Of a stretch of DNA of 64,000 nt, positions 1 to 14,038 are shown one piece after another. The notes under the pieces were generated by a model. The model was not told the DNA's origin, made no database searches, and was given only the letters and a program-made list of their open reading frames with translations. The position numbers and the translations under genes were made by a program. Where the stretch lies: positions 18,538,332 through 18,602,331 of the forward strand of contig CM040746.1 in the NCBI GenBank assembly GCA_022829145.1. The letters are read 5' to 3'. The number at the start of each line of letters is the position of its first letter. Positions within the stretch are counted from its first letter, which is position 1. This DNA is from Albula goreensis. Lineage: Eukaryota; Chordata; Actinopteri; Albuliformes; Albulidae.

Positions 1-3000
1 AGTCAAAATAACACAGCTCTGCAGCTGTTCATGTATGGAAAATTTCACTGTACTTCTGCATTAAAGTAATGTGCTAATTTAGCTCAATTTCATCAATGCT
101 TTGATTCTTATAAGTAGATAATTTGAGTAAATATCATGTGCAAAGCCTCAGAAAAGCAGATTCAATCCTTGTCTACCAGAAATAGTAAGAGGTGCTGAAA
201 GATAGAAATGAATGGTGCTGACCTCTGCCCCTTGGTAATTTGCTTTAAAAGCCTTGAGTCTTGGTGGATTACCGCTAACTCACCCATGCACATTTTGGGT
301 TGGTGTTCAGACTTGACGCCTCAAGGTGACCTCCACACTGCTGTCCCCCTCCCACGGATGGTCTGCATATCAGGATGGCTATTTGACAATGTTCAGCTGT
401 CGCGTGCCATCTCACCCGCAGCCGGGCTAATGTTTCACACCAGGGTCCAAGGATGTTGGGAATGCTAACAGGACAGAACGCCTGGACACTGGCAACACAG
501 ATGCTGTGACTGAAAATAACATTTCCCTCAGCCTTCACAGTTCAAAAAGAGTCTGCCTGGTCCCCAGAACCCTCTGTTGTCTTATAGCATCCTTAAAACT
601 TATGCATATGGAACTTCCATATTATGCATATGGAACTACCACAACATCAACTAGTGTCCTATGGAACTCTCATCAATGCCATTGTGAACCTCATCTCTCC
701 TTCAGAATTCTCCCCATAGAGAAACTCATCTGCTGCTTAATATCCTCTGCTGTCTAACAGAACCTTTGTTTCTTCCAGGAAGAACTTAATGGAGTCAAAG
801 TCTGTGAAAAGCTATGGGATGCAAGGAAAAAATATCCACTGAAAAAAAGTAGATGACCATTTTGGCTTTACACAATATTTAACTTGAAGTATTACAAATA
901 ATGTTTAATTGTTCAATAGAAATCTAATGTTCCTACAGATTACATACAAGATTCTGAAGGACCTATCGCAAGTCAATAGAACATCTACTCTTCCACAAAG
1001 CTTTTATATACCATAAAATCACTGCACTAAATCTGGAAAAAAAACACCTCATGGCAATGTTTCCTGTAAAACTGCAAAGAATCCATGTATCTGCAGCACC
1101 AAGTGCTATTGCACTTTACTTACTGGTTATGAGTTAGGGAGTAAGTGCTATGTGAATTCATAGGTCACAGGTTGGACTGGAGGCACACGTTTAAAACTAA
1201 TGAAATGTTTAGAGCATTGCTAATCCTTTCTAACATGCAGCTCTGATCCTTCCCATTACACCTCTCAAATCACCAATTTTGCAGGTGTTTCTTTGGTACC
1301 AATAAGTCTGAGCTTTCAAACAGAAACTTTCAAAGCCATTGGCACAATCTAAACAATTCAATTAAGTGCCACAATTTCAATTGATTAATATTGCATTGAG
1401 CTGAAGTTCACATATTGTATGAAAAAGGATGATATCATGTGAATTACAACACGTGAAGCATACTTTTCATAACAGCTCTTCAGAATGGAAATTGCAGTGC
1501 CATTTTCCACTCAGCAGACAGAGCAGTGGATCTCTGGAATGACCCAGCGTAACACCGCACCAGGAGCTGGGCGTCACTAGAGCAGGGTGTAAGAGAAACT
1601 AGACCCTTTGTTTTGACATGGCTGCTCCAAAGGTGAGGGAACTGTCATGCCTGGCTTTGTCCCACTGAGGGGGTGGGTGGGGTGTCAATAGCACAAGCCA
1701 GATGACTGAACCCCACAGATGCACTGGCAGAGCTGAGAGACACATTAAGGTGATTCATTTATTTATATGCATGTTTGCTGCTGTTGGAAATTAGTATCAC
1801 TTTTGTTTTCAGTTGTAGACAAACTGCGAATCAAGAAAATGACTGAATTATATATATATAGACAACAGGTGTTCTCTTTCTAAAATGTGAACTAAAAAAC
1901 ACTTGTTTTATTTGCAGGAAATGAGAAACAAACAGCTTTGAAAATAACCGCAATAACATCCACAAAACTTGAGGAATTTATGAGATTTTAGCTAAAGCAA
2001 TTCAAGATCTTTAGCATTATGTTGTGTGTTTAATTAAAGCTGTTAGCCTAACTTGTTCTTCTGAAGATGTTACAAAAGAAAGGAAAGATTTCTTGACCAC
2101 TGGCAGCACTGCTCACTGGATAGATTGAGAAACATCTTGTTCTGCTGTAATCTGGGGTGGCTGCAGTGCTGTTCTCTGGTCTCACTCACATAATTCTCAG
2201 CCTTTCAGTGCTATCACATCTGCACAGCTTCATTATTACATCACATCTGCCTGGGTTAGACTGGACAGTCTTACTCATTGGCATCTGGCATTCCAGGCAT
2301 TCCAGGGGATGCTGGTTATCCTGGCATATGTCAACAACCCAGGCATCCATCTTCTTTTTTAGGGCCACAATGAAAACTCTAGCCAGGCCCCTTCTTCTTA
2401 CACACACTAAGCCCAACTCACCTCTCTCCACCTGTCCTCTCTGCACTTCCCTCACAAACTCACATGCTCCACCTGGGTGTTCCTCTCATCACATCATAGG
2501 ACATGTATGTTTCTCAAGTGCACCTTGTGAATCATTTCACCCTCTGGACATGGCTACTCTGGCTGACCTGCAGTGTTGTTGCTATGACAAAGCCACCCAA
2601 GTCACAAAGCATGAGCAACTGCCTAGGTAAGTCCATGTGAGCCAAGGGACCTCAAGCTTCAATACCTCAAACTGTATTCATACAGCACTATTCATGGATT
2701 ATCACTGACTGTCAGGGTTCTTTCACGCCACAGTGTCTGTCACTCTGCTCACAATAACCTTCAAACAGAAGGTGAAGCAAGGTGACCTACCCACTGCTTG
2801 CCTTTGAGACCTATGCCATTTCTCACAGGTCTCACTGATTGTGATTCCTTCACATCTGTCACTCCTGCAACTGAAGCCTATCACTCAATCACATACTAAG
2901 CTTCATTACTCAGTTGGGATGGCTTGTGATTAGTGTTAACTCAACTAGCCATCAATCTGTCTGTCCACTCAGAAAAGTGACAATCCCTTTCATCTCTGGA

Positions 3001-6000
3001 AGCGATTGGCATTTGTCCAATTTTATGCAATGAGTGAAGTCTTGGACTTGTGTAAGCGTGCTCAATCTGTAGCTTGCTCAACTTACAGTGGAAACATGAG
3101 AGGGAGGCCTACCATATTTAGGGGAGGGCTGAGTTAATGAAAGACTAATTTTAACATAAAACTGTGCCGGTTGGACGGGGCTTAATTTACAAATAAAAGG
3201 AACCTGGGGCCGATTCTAAACCTGCTAATACAATGATGCCCCTTTTCCAGACCACAGGATAGGAATGTATTTTTAATGAGAGATGAGACTGGATTTTGGA
3301 GGCAATGTCCCCAAGCAAATGAAAGGACTTGCTATTCCAGCTTTTGGGACAGAGGCCGCTCCCCTAACTACACAGCTGGCAAGCCCCTGGGCTAAAAACC
3401 ATATCTGAGAAAAGAAAAGCATCCTCCTAAATTGTTGGGGGTCAACGAGTGTGGCTCACGGTTAACGGCACAGAGAGGATCATGTTCTACAGTGGCTCCA
3501 TCTTCTTACTGCTCCTCCCTTCATTTCCCCCTCGTTGTCCAACTTAGCCATCACTGTGCTGATCTTTTAAACATCTGGGCACCAGCATCTGTGTCATGAG
3601 TGGCTGATCCAGCGGCATTGAGGACAGACTGTGGGGGGGCAGTAGTTTGAGAAGGGTGATATGGGGACGGGGCTGTGGAGATTTCTGCCTAATGAGAAAC
3701 ACAGGACTGGCTCCGGGTGCCGGTTGACAAAAGTTCTTAGCCGGTGGATGCCTGTTGTACAACTCACATTTACAGCACAGCCCAGCTTCATATTAGATGC
3801 AGTGAGCACTATCCAGAAAGAGAGGCAGCATTTACAGTGATGTTACATTTATGTAATACATTTATATTTATATAATTCCTCCAGGCTGACAATCGTGTAG
3901 GGAGATAAGCTGAGAAAACCAGTATAAATGTGCTGCTCTTATTGGCCTGTTTTCAGGTAAGTGAGTCACAGACACACAGTCATTCACATGTGCAGCAACG
4001 GTCCAGCACAGATGGGGAACACTTGGGCTCTTGCAAAGAACACAGTTTAATGAAACGCAGTGTGTTTTCTACTTGTGTGGAGTGAATTCACGACACAACC
4101 AACCCATCCACCACCACTCTCCCACCCCCCACCTACCTCACCCTCTTCCCACCAGTCTAAGCCATATAGACTATATACCAGTGCATCCTGACCAAACCAC
4201 AAGTGAGTTTTGGTGTACAGAAGAAAAGATGCTTTTATACCAATGTTGACGTTTCAAATCGACAAATGATTGCTGAGGAGTAAAGGGGAGGCTTCAGAGG
4301 AGGGAGTGACAGAGGACAGACAACAATAGCTCCTTTCTCTCCCTCCAGGACAGTTCTGAGATCAGTCCAGACCCCCATCTGTTTCCTATTGGCTTTATTT
4401 TTCACTCTCTTTCAGTTTTTTCAAAATTTATTTCCAGTGTGATCTACTGTATGTATAATCTTGTTTTCCTAGGAGGCAGAGTTTATTGCATACGACAGCC
4501 CCGGTCCGTGTTTGATCTCTGTTCTCCAAGTCTCTGTCTGTGGGGGTCTGCCAGCTCTCCATTGTTTGTTTTCCCCTTGTCCCGAAACTATTACACCGCA
4601 GGCACAAAGTGGAGCCCATTTCTGTCTGAATCGCTCCTTTGACTCCCTGCCCCCTGCCTTCCATGCACCTCTGCTTGTTCTCTCACCCCCCTACCCATTT
4701 TCATGTTTGCTTTTACTTGTTCTCCATGTTTATGTCTCCTTGTGTTTCCACAACTGTTTTCTAGTGCTTTCTCCTCTTTATGCCCCACTGATTCCTCCTG
4801 TTCTTCCATGTCTGTTTGCCCTCTAACATCCATACTCCTTTTACATGCACTAAGGTGACACTACAGGTTGTTGTGACTTCAGTAGATCAGATGGAGGTCC
4901 AATGTCAAAGGTCAATCTGGGTGGGGGTGGGAGCGTCTGGAGGTTGACAGATGGGGTGCTGACTGAGAGGAATGTTATGACATAGTAAGGCAGATACTCA
5001 TGATACATCACCCCAATCACAGACTGCTTCAGAGAACCCACTTCACACTGCAGAGAAAAAGCAGGGAGACTGGATCCTCCTAAATGAAACCAAAAGTCCA
5101 AACAGTGAAGATAGTATTGGGGGACAGGGAGTTACTGCATGTTATAACCAAAAAATCTTAAACAAAGCAAATTTGAAAAAAACTTCCATCAACAGCAAAC
5201 TTGCCTCTGGTGAAGCTACTCATGCCCTGGATCCAGTTATCACCCAGAGCTTCATTTTCAACGCCCAGCACAAAGTCCAATGGTTTTGGTTGGAAAGCAA
5301 TAAAAACAAAAATGGAAAACAACAAAACAGCTCTGGTTCACCATTTTAAAAGTGTGCTCCAAACACAGAACAAAGGCATGAATTGCAGCATGTGGCTGAA
5401 TCACTGGCGAGCGAAGGAAGAGCTCTCCGCATTCCGGCACTTCTCTCCAGGTGCTCTGGCAGAACAGTGACTGACTCTGGCCACCACCACTGTCTTCAGC
5501 CTCCATTACTGCAGGCACTGCAAAACCATTACTCCCTTTGGCCTTTCCCACAATGAATTTGTTTACTCCTGAACTAACCATTACTCTGCATTGTTCCTGA
5601 CAGGAAAAGCAAACATAACCAAGCTACAATCCTTTCATGTTTATACCCTGGTGCCTGAAATCCATTAAAAGGCGACTGGAAAAACAAGAAAGGAAAAGTC
5701 TTTCACTAAATGTAACAAGACTAAGGCATCCCTTTAAAGCTCTACATTAGAGTCAAACTTTAATGTGAATTTCATTAAATAATCAGAAAACTATATATAT
5801 TATATATATATATGTTTCCGATATAAAAACATAGTCACTGCTTAAGTATTTTTGCAATGTGAAAAATGATATCAAGAACAATGGGATAATGATAATTTAT
5901 TATGACAGTAGAATATTCTGTAAAGCATTCAGTGGCAAACAACATGTAATAAATATGTCATAGCGATGTAGTAAAGAAAAAATTTAGGTGATAGAGTTTT

Positions 6001-7647
6001 TTTTTATCTGACTACACAAGGCAAATTTTAATTTCTCTCTGAGGTATGTAAGGCAGTAACTGTTTAACTGTAGTTCCTAAAATTCATCTTTATTACAGTC
6101 CCAATTCACCTATAAGGGGTATTCTGGGTCTTAATTCAAAATTTACAGAACAGAAACTCAGAGCGAGACATAGAAAGAAAGGGAAGGATACAGAATGAGG
6201 GAGATTATATCAATTTTTATTTACATAATATATATATATTCATACAAATATCATGCAGAAAGAGACAAAGCGATAGGGGGAGGGAAGTGTGTGTATGCAT
6301 GTTAGCATTTTGATGGTAGACAGTGAGGCCACTTTGTGCCTGCATGTGCAAACATGGACTTATTCAAGGACAGAATGACGTCCACGGCTTTTACGAGTAT
6401 TTTAAAAAAACAGGCTGCTGTTGTTGCTACCACCACTGAATATGTGTGCTCACTTTAACACTTTTTCTTGCTGGTGCAGCACTTTGGAAGTGATGAATGA
6501 GGATGAGTGACAAAGAGGCAAGAGACAAGATCCTTGCTTCCCTTCATATATGACAAGTCCGATGTCTCTTGTCAATCTCCTGAAGAGGGCCGATGATAAT
6601 GTGTATGCTTCATGTCGTGTAGTTGTAAACTGGGCTGGATATGTCCACTAGGCAACCCCAAGGCAATGTCTTTTCCTCTTCCTGTGCTGACTTGTGGGAT
6701 TGTAGGGGATCTGGCATGTTGAGGGTGGGGGTGGGTGCTTAATTCCTGTGCTGGGTGTCTAAATCAGCCGGGATGGCAGACTGTTTAGTGACAGTTGCCA
6801 GCGTTGCCTCCAATTAGCAGTGTTGGCGTAACAAGGTTATTCGATAGGCTGTGGCATTGACAAGGTTCCTCTTAACAACAGCAGTGTACAGATGGAAGCT
6901 TGCATTCAGATGGGAGGGGATGACAGTAATCTCTAAATGGAGAGGGGGTAGGGGGGTGTTGAGTTTGTGGGGAACAGGGTTTGGGGAATGTGTGGACAGG
7001 GGCATTAACATAAAGAATAAAAATGTGGTGGCAAAAACAGGGGTAGGATGGCATGATTTGGGGTTTTTTGATGTGGGTTGAAATTATAAGATAAAAATAG
7101 AGAAGAGAGAAAAGGCACACTTCCCATGAGACCATGCAGCTGTTGTGTTTCTCCAGTTACCTGGTCTGGAAAGCTGCCCACTACACTACAACGAGAGATT
7201 TGGCAGAGCTTGGTGGTTTAAGTAAAACAAGATGCCTGTCTATCAGTCAGTTGGTTCTGATTGAATGACCTTGCCCAGAGTGAAATGGAAAATGCTGTGT
7301 GTCACGGTCTGTCACGCAGGTCTAGATCTAATAAACAGATTTTTTTGTGTATGGCTTAATTACTGAATCATACATAATATTTATATACAACATACTGATC
7401 AAGCATCTACTAACGTAAACAATGTTGACAAGTCCATCTCACATATGGTTGTGTTCCCCTCAATGGAAATTCTGCCAATTGTGCTGTCACTTCCATTTAC
7501 AGTAATTACATTTGTAGTACTGTTACTGGAGCTCTAAATGTTGCTCTACTTGGCAGTGACAGATTACATAAAATTAAAGACCATGCCAGCCTGCAACGCC
7601 AGGTGTCCCTCTCTCTGCCTCTCTCTTTCATGCAAACACAAACACAT

Positions 7648-7683
<36 letters not shown>

Positions 7684-7695
7684 ATACACACACAC
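7648..7695. repeat. (CA)n microsatellite
   Basis: A nearly pure CA dinucleotide run, interrupted by ATA near its right end. Intronic to col23a1. Confidence 0.95.
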
Positions 7696-8076
7696 CTGTG
7701 ACTTATAGTACTCACCCCATTAACTGCACATCATCTCCTGCGCCTGCTCTCTCCCAGCTCTGGGCAGGTTCCAGAGCAGATCTCTCTGGAGATCAAAGGA
7801 TACAGACCAAACCACCTGCACTAACAAATGTACTGAATCTCCACTCATTCTCAAGAGGAAGCTGCAGCTGCAGCTCCCCTTGGGCTCCACAACCACACAC
7901 TGGCTTGGGTTTATGATGGAGGGAGGAAGGGTGGTCACACCTTTTAAAGGTGTCATAGCCTCTCAGGGGCATACTTTTATATACACATCTGAATGTTTTC
8001 TGATTTACTGCAGCACTATTGTGTATTAAGTGATATTCTAAGGGTTCTCAGGACAGACGTATTCAGGTCTATAGAC

Positions 8077-8614
8077 AGTTGCTTCAGAAAGTATTCACCA
8101 CCTTTGACTTTTTTGTATTTGGTTATGCAACAAAATAAGTATTCATTGCCTTTTCTTATAGGAGAGCTTAAATTGGCTCAGAAACAAAGGTATTCTCAAA
8201 ACAAGACATATTACTTTGATCTGGACCACTTTCATTACAAAATAGTTTCAATTGCTTTCTTGTTTTACAGACTAAATGGTTTACTCAAATTCTGAAACTG
8301 TCACCTCTCCTTCCTTTCAAACATCACACTTTTTTATTAATGACTCCACTGACAACATGATCCATCTCATTTAAAGGTATGCCTTTTCTGGTGTGAGACA
8401 AAACAGTAGGAGGGGATGCTTTGCTGGCTCATGGTTGCACACTAACATTTCATCTATCACATTTGAGTTCATTTACACAAATTTCTACATCTGTTTCTGC
8501 ATTTTGATAGAATTAAATGCTTTTGTAGATCAAAAATAAATGTACAACAAACCCATTTTGTGGCATGACAAAAAGCAACAAAGTCAGAGGTTGTTAATAT
8601 TTTCTGAAGCAACT
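8077..8614. mobile_element. Non-autonomous DNA transposon (MITE-like) with ~60-bp terminal inverted repeats
   Basis: The left end at 8077-8136 (AGTTGCTTCAGAAAGTATTC start) and the reverse complement of the right end at 8555-8614 (AGTTGCTTCAGAAAATATTA start) match at about 50 of 60 positions by eye. The interior of about 420 nt has no transposase motif. The end sequence resembles repeats common in fish genomes. Family and target duplication were not resolved. Open frames inside are not genes. Confidence 0.7.
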
Positions 8615-10961
8615 TTATTTTCACTTGGTTCCCTTATTTTTTTCAATTTTTTAAAAAAAAAATCTGATGTTCAATCATATTCTCAGGGAATGAGTTATCA
8701 CTGCAATGTCCTCCATCAATTAATCAAAAAACAAGCATATGACTCCTCTGAAATAATGTCACCATAAGGGTCTGTCAGTCACAGGCAACTGTTAGAAGAC
8801 TATAGGGCACCGTCAAGAGACTGTAGAGATAATTACAACTTCAATAAATGCTTCAGCAGGATGAGCCAACAGACTGCCTTTTAGGTGTGTGCTTAATTCT
8901 GTCACAATTATAGCAAATCATTTACAATATATGCTGACAATTTGACATTTTTTTTTTGTTTTGAATTTTTTTTTTATTTTGGCTATTGGGACTGTCTTAG
9001 AATAGATACCTTCATGACTAGGGGATATGTGGCTGAAAACAACAGCTGTGAATGGGACAATAATCAGTCTAAGACATCAGGACAGACAGAGTTGCAGACA
9101 TTCCGAATGTCTGATAACCAGACACTCAAGAGGAACAAAACAAACAGCTGTCACAGATATTTTAGGATGGCAATTTCAAATATGTGTTAAATTATGATTA
9201 TTAAATTATGACTGTTTTATTATTCTTCTTATCACTCTACAAATTGGTTCTATCAGACTCATTAAAAAAGTTGGCCTCATGCGGTATTTTAACCCATCTT
9301 AAACTTTGAACCATTTCAGCTTATGCAGTTTTGCAGACACAAACCAAGGCAAGTCAGGGTGCAGGAGTGGCAAGGGTATGATGCCGCTGGGGATGTAAGG
9401 GGATAGTGTGTGTGTACTGTGAGCATAAATGAGAGTGGGCAAAGAGCAGGGACTGAACATGAGAAAGATTGTAATTACATGGCAGGGTCAGACCCCACTT
9501 TACTGGGGTCCTGAGGGAGGAGAGGGGCCAAGGGGAGAGGAATGTAGGGAGGGATGGGGGGAAGGTGGTTCCACTCAGGTGTTTTGGTAAGGCTTCCAGC
9601 TGGTTTGCTCTGCTCCAGATCTTATCTAGTGAATTTGCCTGGCCTACAGAGGGGTCTGAACTCAGAACAGCACCCCACCTCCACCCCATTCCACTTCGGG
9701 TAAAATCACTGCTCTCTATAGCACTGTACACCTGAGTTGTTCAACACCTTTGCTCCCACAGCTCTAGAGTCCTAACAGACAGGCTCAGTGACCTACCTGT
9801 TTCACACAGGAGAGTGTGAGGCAAGCAGGCCAGGCAAAAAGTGAGAAAGAGAATGGTTTGGTCACATACAGTATAGATGGAGGTGCATCAGTAGGAGAGT
9901 TGTTTACACTCCCCATCTCCTCTCTTTCTCTTCTTCTCTGATCTTTTCTTGACCTTTCCTTATCCTATATTTTTATCCTTTCCTGCTTCTTGAACTGTCC
10001 TGACCTTTCTTCCTTTACTGTTCCACTCCTTCAATGTCCTCTCATTTGCTCCTCTCTTCTGCTCATTTCATGTGGGGTTTGTTACCACACATCATGCACT
10101 ATATGGAAGATAAAGAAAGGAGCTGTGTTAACTAATGTCACTGTCCAGGCCTGGGACTCTGTCTCTGTGTCCCAGTATGTCAGCCATGAGACTGCAGACT
10201 GAGGGAAGGGAGGGGACTGAAGAGAGCAGAGTTGGGTTCTAGAAAATAAGAGGTCTTGTATTTTCGGATGTGCTAGGGAGGGGAAGAGGAAAACAGTAAG
10301 CGGAAAGGTCTATCATAAGGAGCCCACTTACAGTCACTTCTGAGTGACTGTGAGCATATTGTAAATTCTCCTGCATGGCTGAAGGGATTGCACTCAAAAT
10401 CCATAATACAGCCTTACATAATTGAGAGTTACACCCAAGTACATGCATTGGACAGATGAACAGACACACAGCAAGAAAAATGAATTCAAGAACATAAATA
10501 AAAAGTACAAAGACAGCTACACAGCTGAGTCATATTAAGTCACATGCCAATTTGCAGTCACCTATATAGAAGGTCTAACAATCAGCACTTTGATATGTCA
10601 GTTTTCAAAGCAATATAACACAGCTAACAGAGCTTCAAAGAGGCCTAACAGTCTGTGGTGAAACTGCAAGTGCATAACTCACAAAAACTGCAAAATGATT
10701 TAATGTGGTCAGGAGGCCAGTGTAGAAAATGAAGACATCACATGGCAAACACAAACTAATAGCACTGGCTAGGAGGTACAGTGGTCACTTGATAGAATAG
10801 TTGCTAAACATCCCAAAACTATGACACAAAAAACAACACAACAGCAATAACACTTTAATGACTTAGTCTTAACAAAAACTACTAAACATTATTCCCTCAT
10901 GATTAGACCCCAACCGATATTGGATTTTCGGGGCCGATGCTGATACCGATATTAGGGAGTA

Positions 10962-11265
10962 TGGACCTCTATTGGAATTCTGGAATTCTTCAAGAGGCAA
11001 AGTATGCAATTCTTTGAGGGATGACTGATGTGGCAATCTATTTTGCACTCAGCACTACAGAACTTCCTATAAAGTTTTGATTTTGTCTATATGCGATGAC
11101 TACGGTGCTATCAGAAAGTATTTGACTTCATCCTGGTGTTCATGAAACCTTATTTGTTTAGCAGTGTGTATGGAGATATTATCATCTTGGAATATAGGGA
11201 CATCACCCCTCAAAGAATTGCAGGCTTTGCCTCTTGAAAAATTCCAGAATTCCAATGGAGGTCCA
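10962..11265. repeat. Inverted repeat with 63-nt arms
   Basis: Arm 10962-11024 and arm 11203-11265 are reverse complements with about 58 of 63 matches by eye, separated by 178 nt. The right arm directly abuts the Tc1-like transposase remnant in the spacer. Upstream at about 10900-10960 is a stretch with repeated CCGATATT-type words, probably another dispersed-repeat fragment. Confidence 0.75.
11109..11204 (-). mobile_element. Tc1-like transposase remnant
   Basis: The minus strand encodes DVPIFQDDNISIHTAK followed by HEHQDEVKYF. This matches the DDE-domain block of Tc1-like transposases (FQDDN-P-HTA, then a WFEEHEDE-like helix). About 32 residues are preserved. The LPWPAQSPDLN block expected next is absent and the frame closes soon after, so this is a dead fragment. 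It lies between the arms of the inverted repeat. Confidence 0.65.
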
Positions 11266-13979
11266 TTATGTTCTGTACACCAGTGACTGTACACAAGTCT
11301 TTCATTGTACAGGAATGTTTTATTCCTTCCTTTTTTCTGAACCCAAAACACCTTAAACAAATAAGGTGTTTTACACCTTAGTTCACATCTGCAGCCTCAG
11401 GCTATCAGGCTCTCTGTCCACACTGTAGTGACCATCCTGAGAGTCTCTCTTCTGTATGGCAAGGCCTGCACTGGGTAACATACATCAGTTGGAGACTGAC
11501 ACCAATAATCTAATTAGCTGGTTATTATTAGGGGGAAGAGCCATTGCTGTTGTTGGAAGTAACTTGCAATTTGGTTGGGGGTGCAAGGTTGTGTAGATAC
11601 AGAACAGGAACTATGGTGCTGATCATATGGGTAATTCAATTCAATACAAAATGATTTGTAGAAGAATGACCACCACCCATCCCCAAAACAGAACAAGAAG
11701 AGCACCAGGCTGTGGGGTTGGGGGCTGGGGTTGTCTTATCTTGCTTGACTTGGTGACTGTGCCTCTGCTGTGCTCCCACATCCTGGCAGGAGTCACACAT
11801 TACAAAAAAAGGTCTGTATGTTAAACTGTGAGGAGATGTGGCAGGCTGCCATGCACACTGAAAGGGGGGAAAGAATGCTCCGGCTGAATGAAACTATTTT
11901 AGAGATTTGCAATTAAGATTTGAGCTAACAGTGCTAAAGCAGCCTGGGCTACTTTTATTCGCAACTCACGCAAGTTGACACCATACCCTCCCCTGTTTAC
12001 AAAAATATGAATTTACGAGAACGACGAGACACTTTGTCTTCCCATCTTGACAATTAAAAGTGCAAAGGCAATGCTTTCAAGTGAGGAGAATACATAAGAA
12101 TGAGCCAGACCCACTGACTGGATCTCTCAGTGGAGTTTAAAAGGCACCAGGAGTGGCTTGTTGCAAAAACAATAAAAATCAAAGGAAAGCAGAGTTTGGT
12201 TGGATATGCTAAGCACTTATAAATTTCTGACATGTGGTTCTGACAAAATGGAGCACTTTCACGAAAACTTACTGGTTCATTACAGACAACCTCAAATGAA
12301 TTTAGACTCAACATAGGCTTCACGACAAAGATAACACAGAAGGATATGACACTGAGTATTTTTTATAAAACACACCCTGATGATCTTGCTGTTTCTCACA
12401 GCACACAGAGAAGATGTGTGAGCAAAATGAGTGTGAATTATTCAGATTCAGTAGAGGTTGTGATTGTGTGAAAGGGGAGAGTTTCTTGTGTTCTCACTTA
12501 GGACCAATCTGGTGTGAAATAACACACACAGAAACCCGAACCACAGAACCAGAGTTCAGGGCCATTTCCAGCTGTGTTCTTTATTTGTGGTATGGGCTGC
12601 TGGAGTCTTTGAAGACCTTCACATGAGGCAGAAAAGCAAATTGTCTGCATTTAATTGGAGTGTTATCCATACTTCCATTGTTTGTTTTACTGTTTTGACA
12701 TATTTTGTTTTATGAATACCAGTGTGGAGGGACTCTTTATAGGGGGTGCGGTAGAGAGACAGGACTTGTCGGAACAATCAAGGGACTTGTGGGACGCAAC
12801 ACAAATCACTCCATAAATTACCAAATCAATGCGCTGGAATGAGTGAGAGAATTAACTTCGCTGAAAACATTTTGGATGGGGGAGTATGTGTGTGTGTGTG
12901 TGTGGTGAAATCACTAGTGGCAGTGGGGGTAACATGCATAACATCAAACAAGAGAAGAGAGAAGAGGAAAAGAGGAAGAGAGAGGGAGGAAGAAGGAGCT
13001 AATCAAAATCAAAGTCTTAGTTTACCAACTTACCAATGCACCAAAACCATTGCATTTATCATTCTTCTACACATACAGCAACTGGCAACTGAGCCCAATA
13101 CCAACCCAGTGTTGCACAGTTTATAAAACTAGATATAGCTTGGGAAACTCAATATCAAGCCTCAAAAACCCTACCGAAGCACAATGGACAAACAATACCT
13201 CAGCAACAAGTTTCATCTTTGACACTCAAAACAGACCCAGCAGGAAAGGATCCTAAACTCTCAAGACCCAATGCAAACACAGCCTCTTCAGTCCTATCAA
13301 TGAACAGACAACCTCAATATGTTTCACTGAGCAGTGCCAATGCATATGGAGTATGAACACTGATACTGAGCAGCAGACGCTCTGATTGAACCATCAAAAC
13401 ACAGTGGTGGCTGAAGCTATGTGCAGCCCAAACTTAGCTTTCACAAATCAGGCAGCAAATGAAAAACACCTGAAAATGGTGGAATGCCATTAGGAACAAA
13501 ATCAGAGACTTTTCAGCTTTGCAGTCTGGCAAAATACCCCACCAAACTGTCCAGGATCTGGAGCATGGAGAGTATTTGTACTATTTTGTAGCACACCAAT
13601 GACAAAGTAAGGTAAGTATCCCCCATTACCAGGGTTTATGGGTGGGTAGTGGGGGTGGGGGCTGAACACTCCTACTGAGACCCATAAACAAACTGTGATC
13701 CATTTGTTTTTAATCCAAGTACAGTGGGCTGTTGGCTCAATAGTACCCCGAGGTACCCAACCTCACAGAGGAGATGGCCAAAGAGAGAGAGAAATGACCG
13801 ACTTGATACTAACTCTGCATGTTTCACAAAAACCCTCTTAAAATGAGATAAATATGGGCGTTGATATGAAATTAAAAATGGTGTGACATGTGAAATGTAC
13901 ATCTGAAAATGCAAATAGCTCATGTTTTCACTGGTTCTACATTAAAATAAATGCAAGAACAACAAAATACAAAATATAA

Positions 13980-14038
13980 CACATACACACACACACAAGT
14001 GCAAACATACGCACACACACACAAGTGCAAACACATGC
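13980..14038. repeat. Compound CA microsatellite
   Basis: Two CA runs separated by two copies of an AAGTGCAAACA-like unit, which suggests a small tandem duplication within the microsatellite. Confidence 0.85.

Noticed and set aside
2287-2325. Collagen-like Gly-X-Y stretch GIPGIPGDAGYPG on the plus strand
   Set aside because: It is on the strand opposite to col23a1, is only 13 residues long, has a poor acceptor upstream and no donor right after it. It arises from short CCAGG/CCTGG repetition and is most likely chance.
2157-2630. 157-codon open frame on the plus strand
   Set aside because: Composition is typical of translated simple sequence (Ser/His/Thr/Leu), with no recognised domain and no splice or promoter context.
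3544-3809. Proline-rich minus-strand frames near 3.6 kb
   Set aside because: Two overlapping short frames without splice signals or family similarity; not a col23a1 exon because there is no Gly at every third position.
7506-7715. Open frames through CA/GT repeats (here and at 14.0, 20.1, 45.5, 46.5 and 50.2 kb)
   Set aside because: They translate microsatellites into Cys-Val or His-Thr runs and are artefacts.
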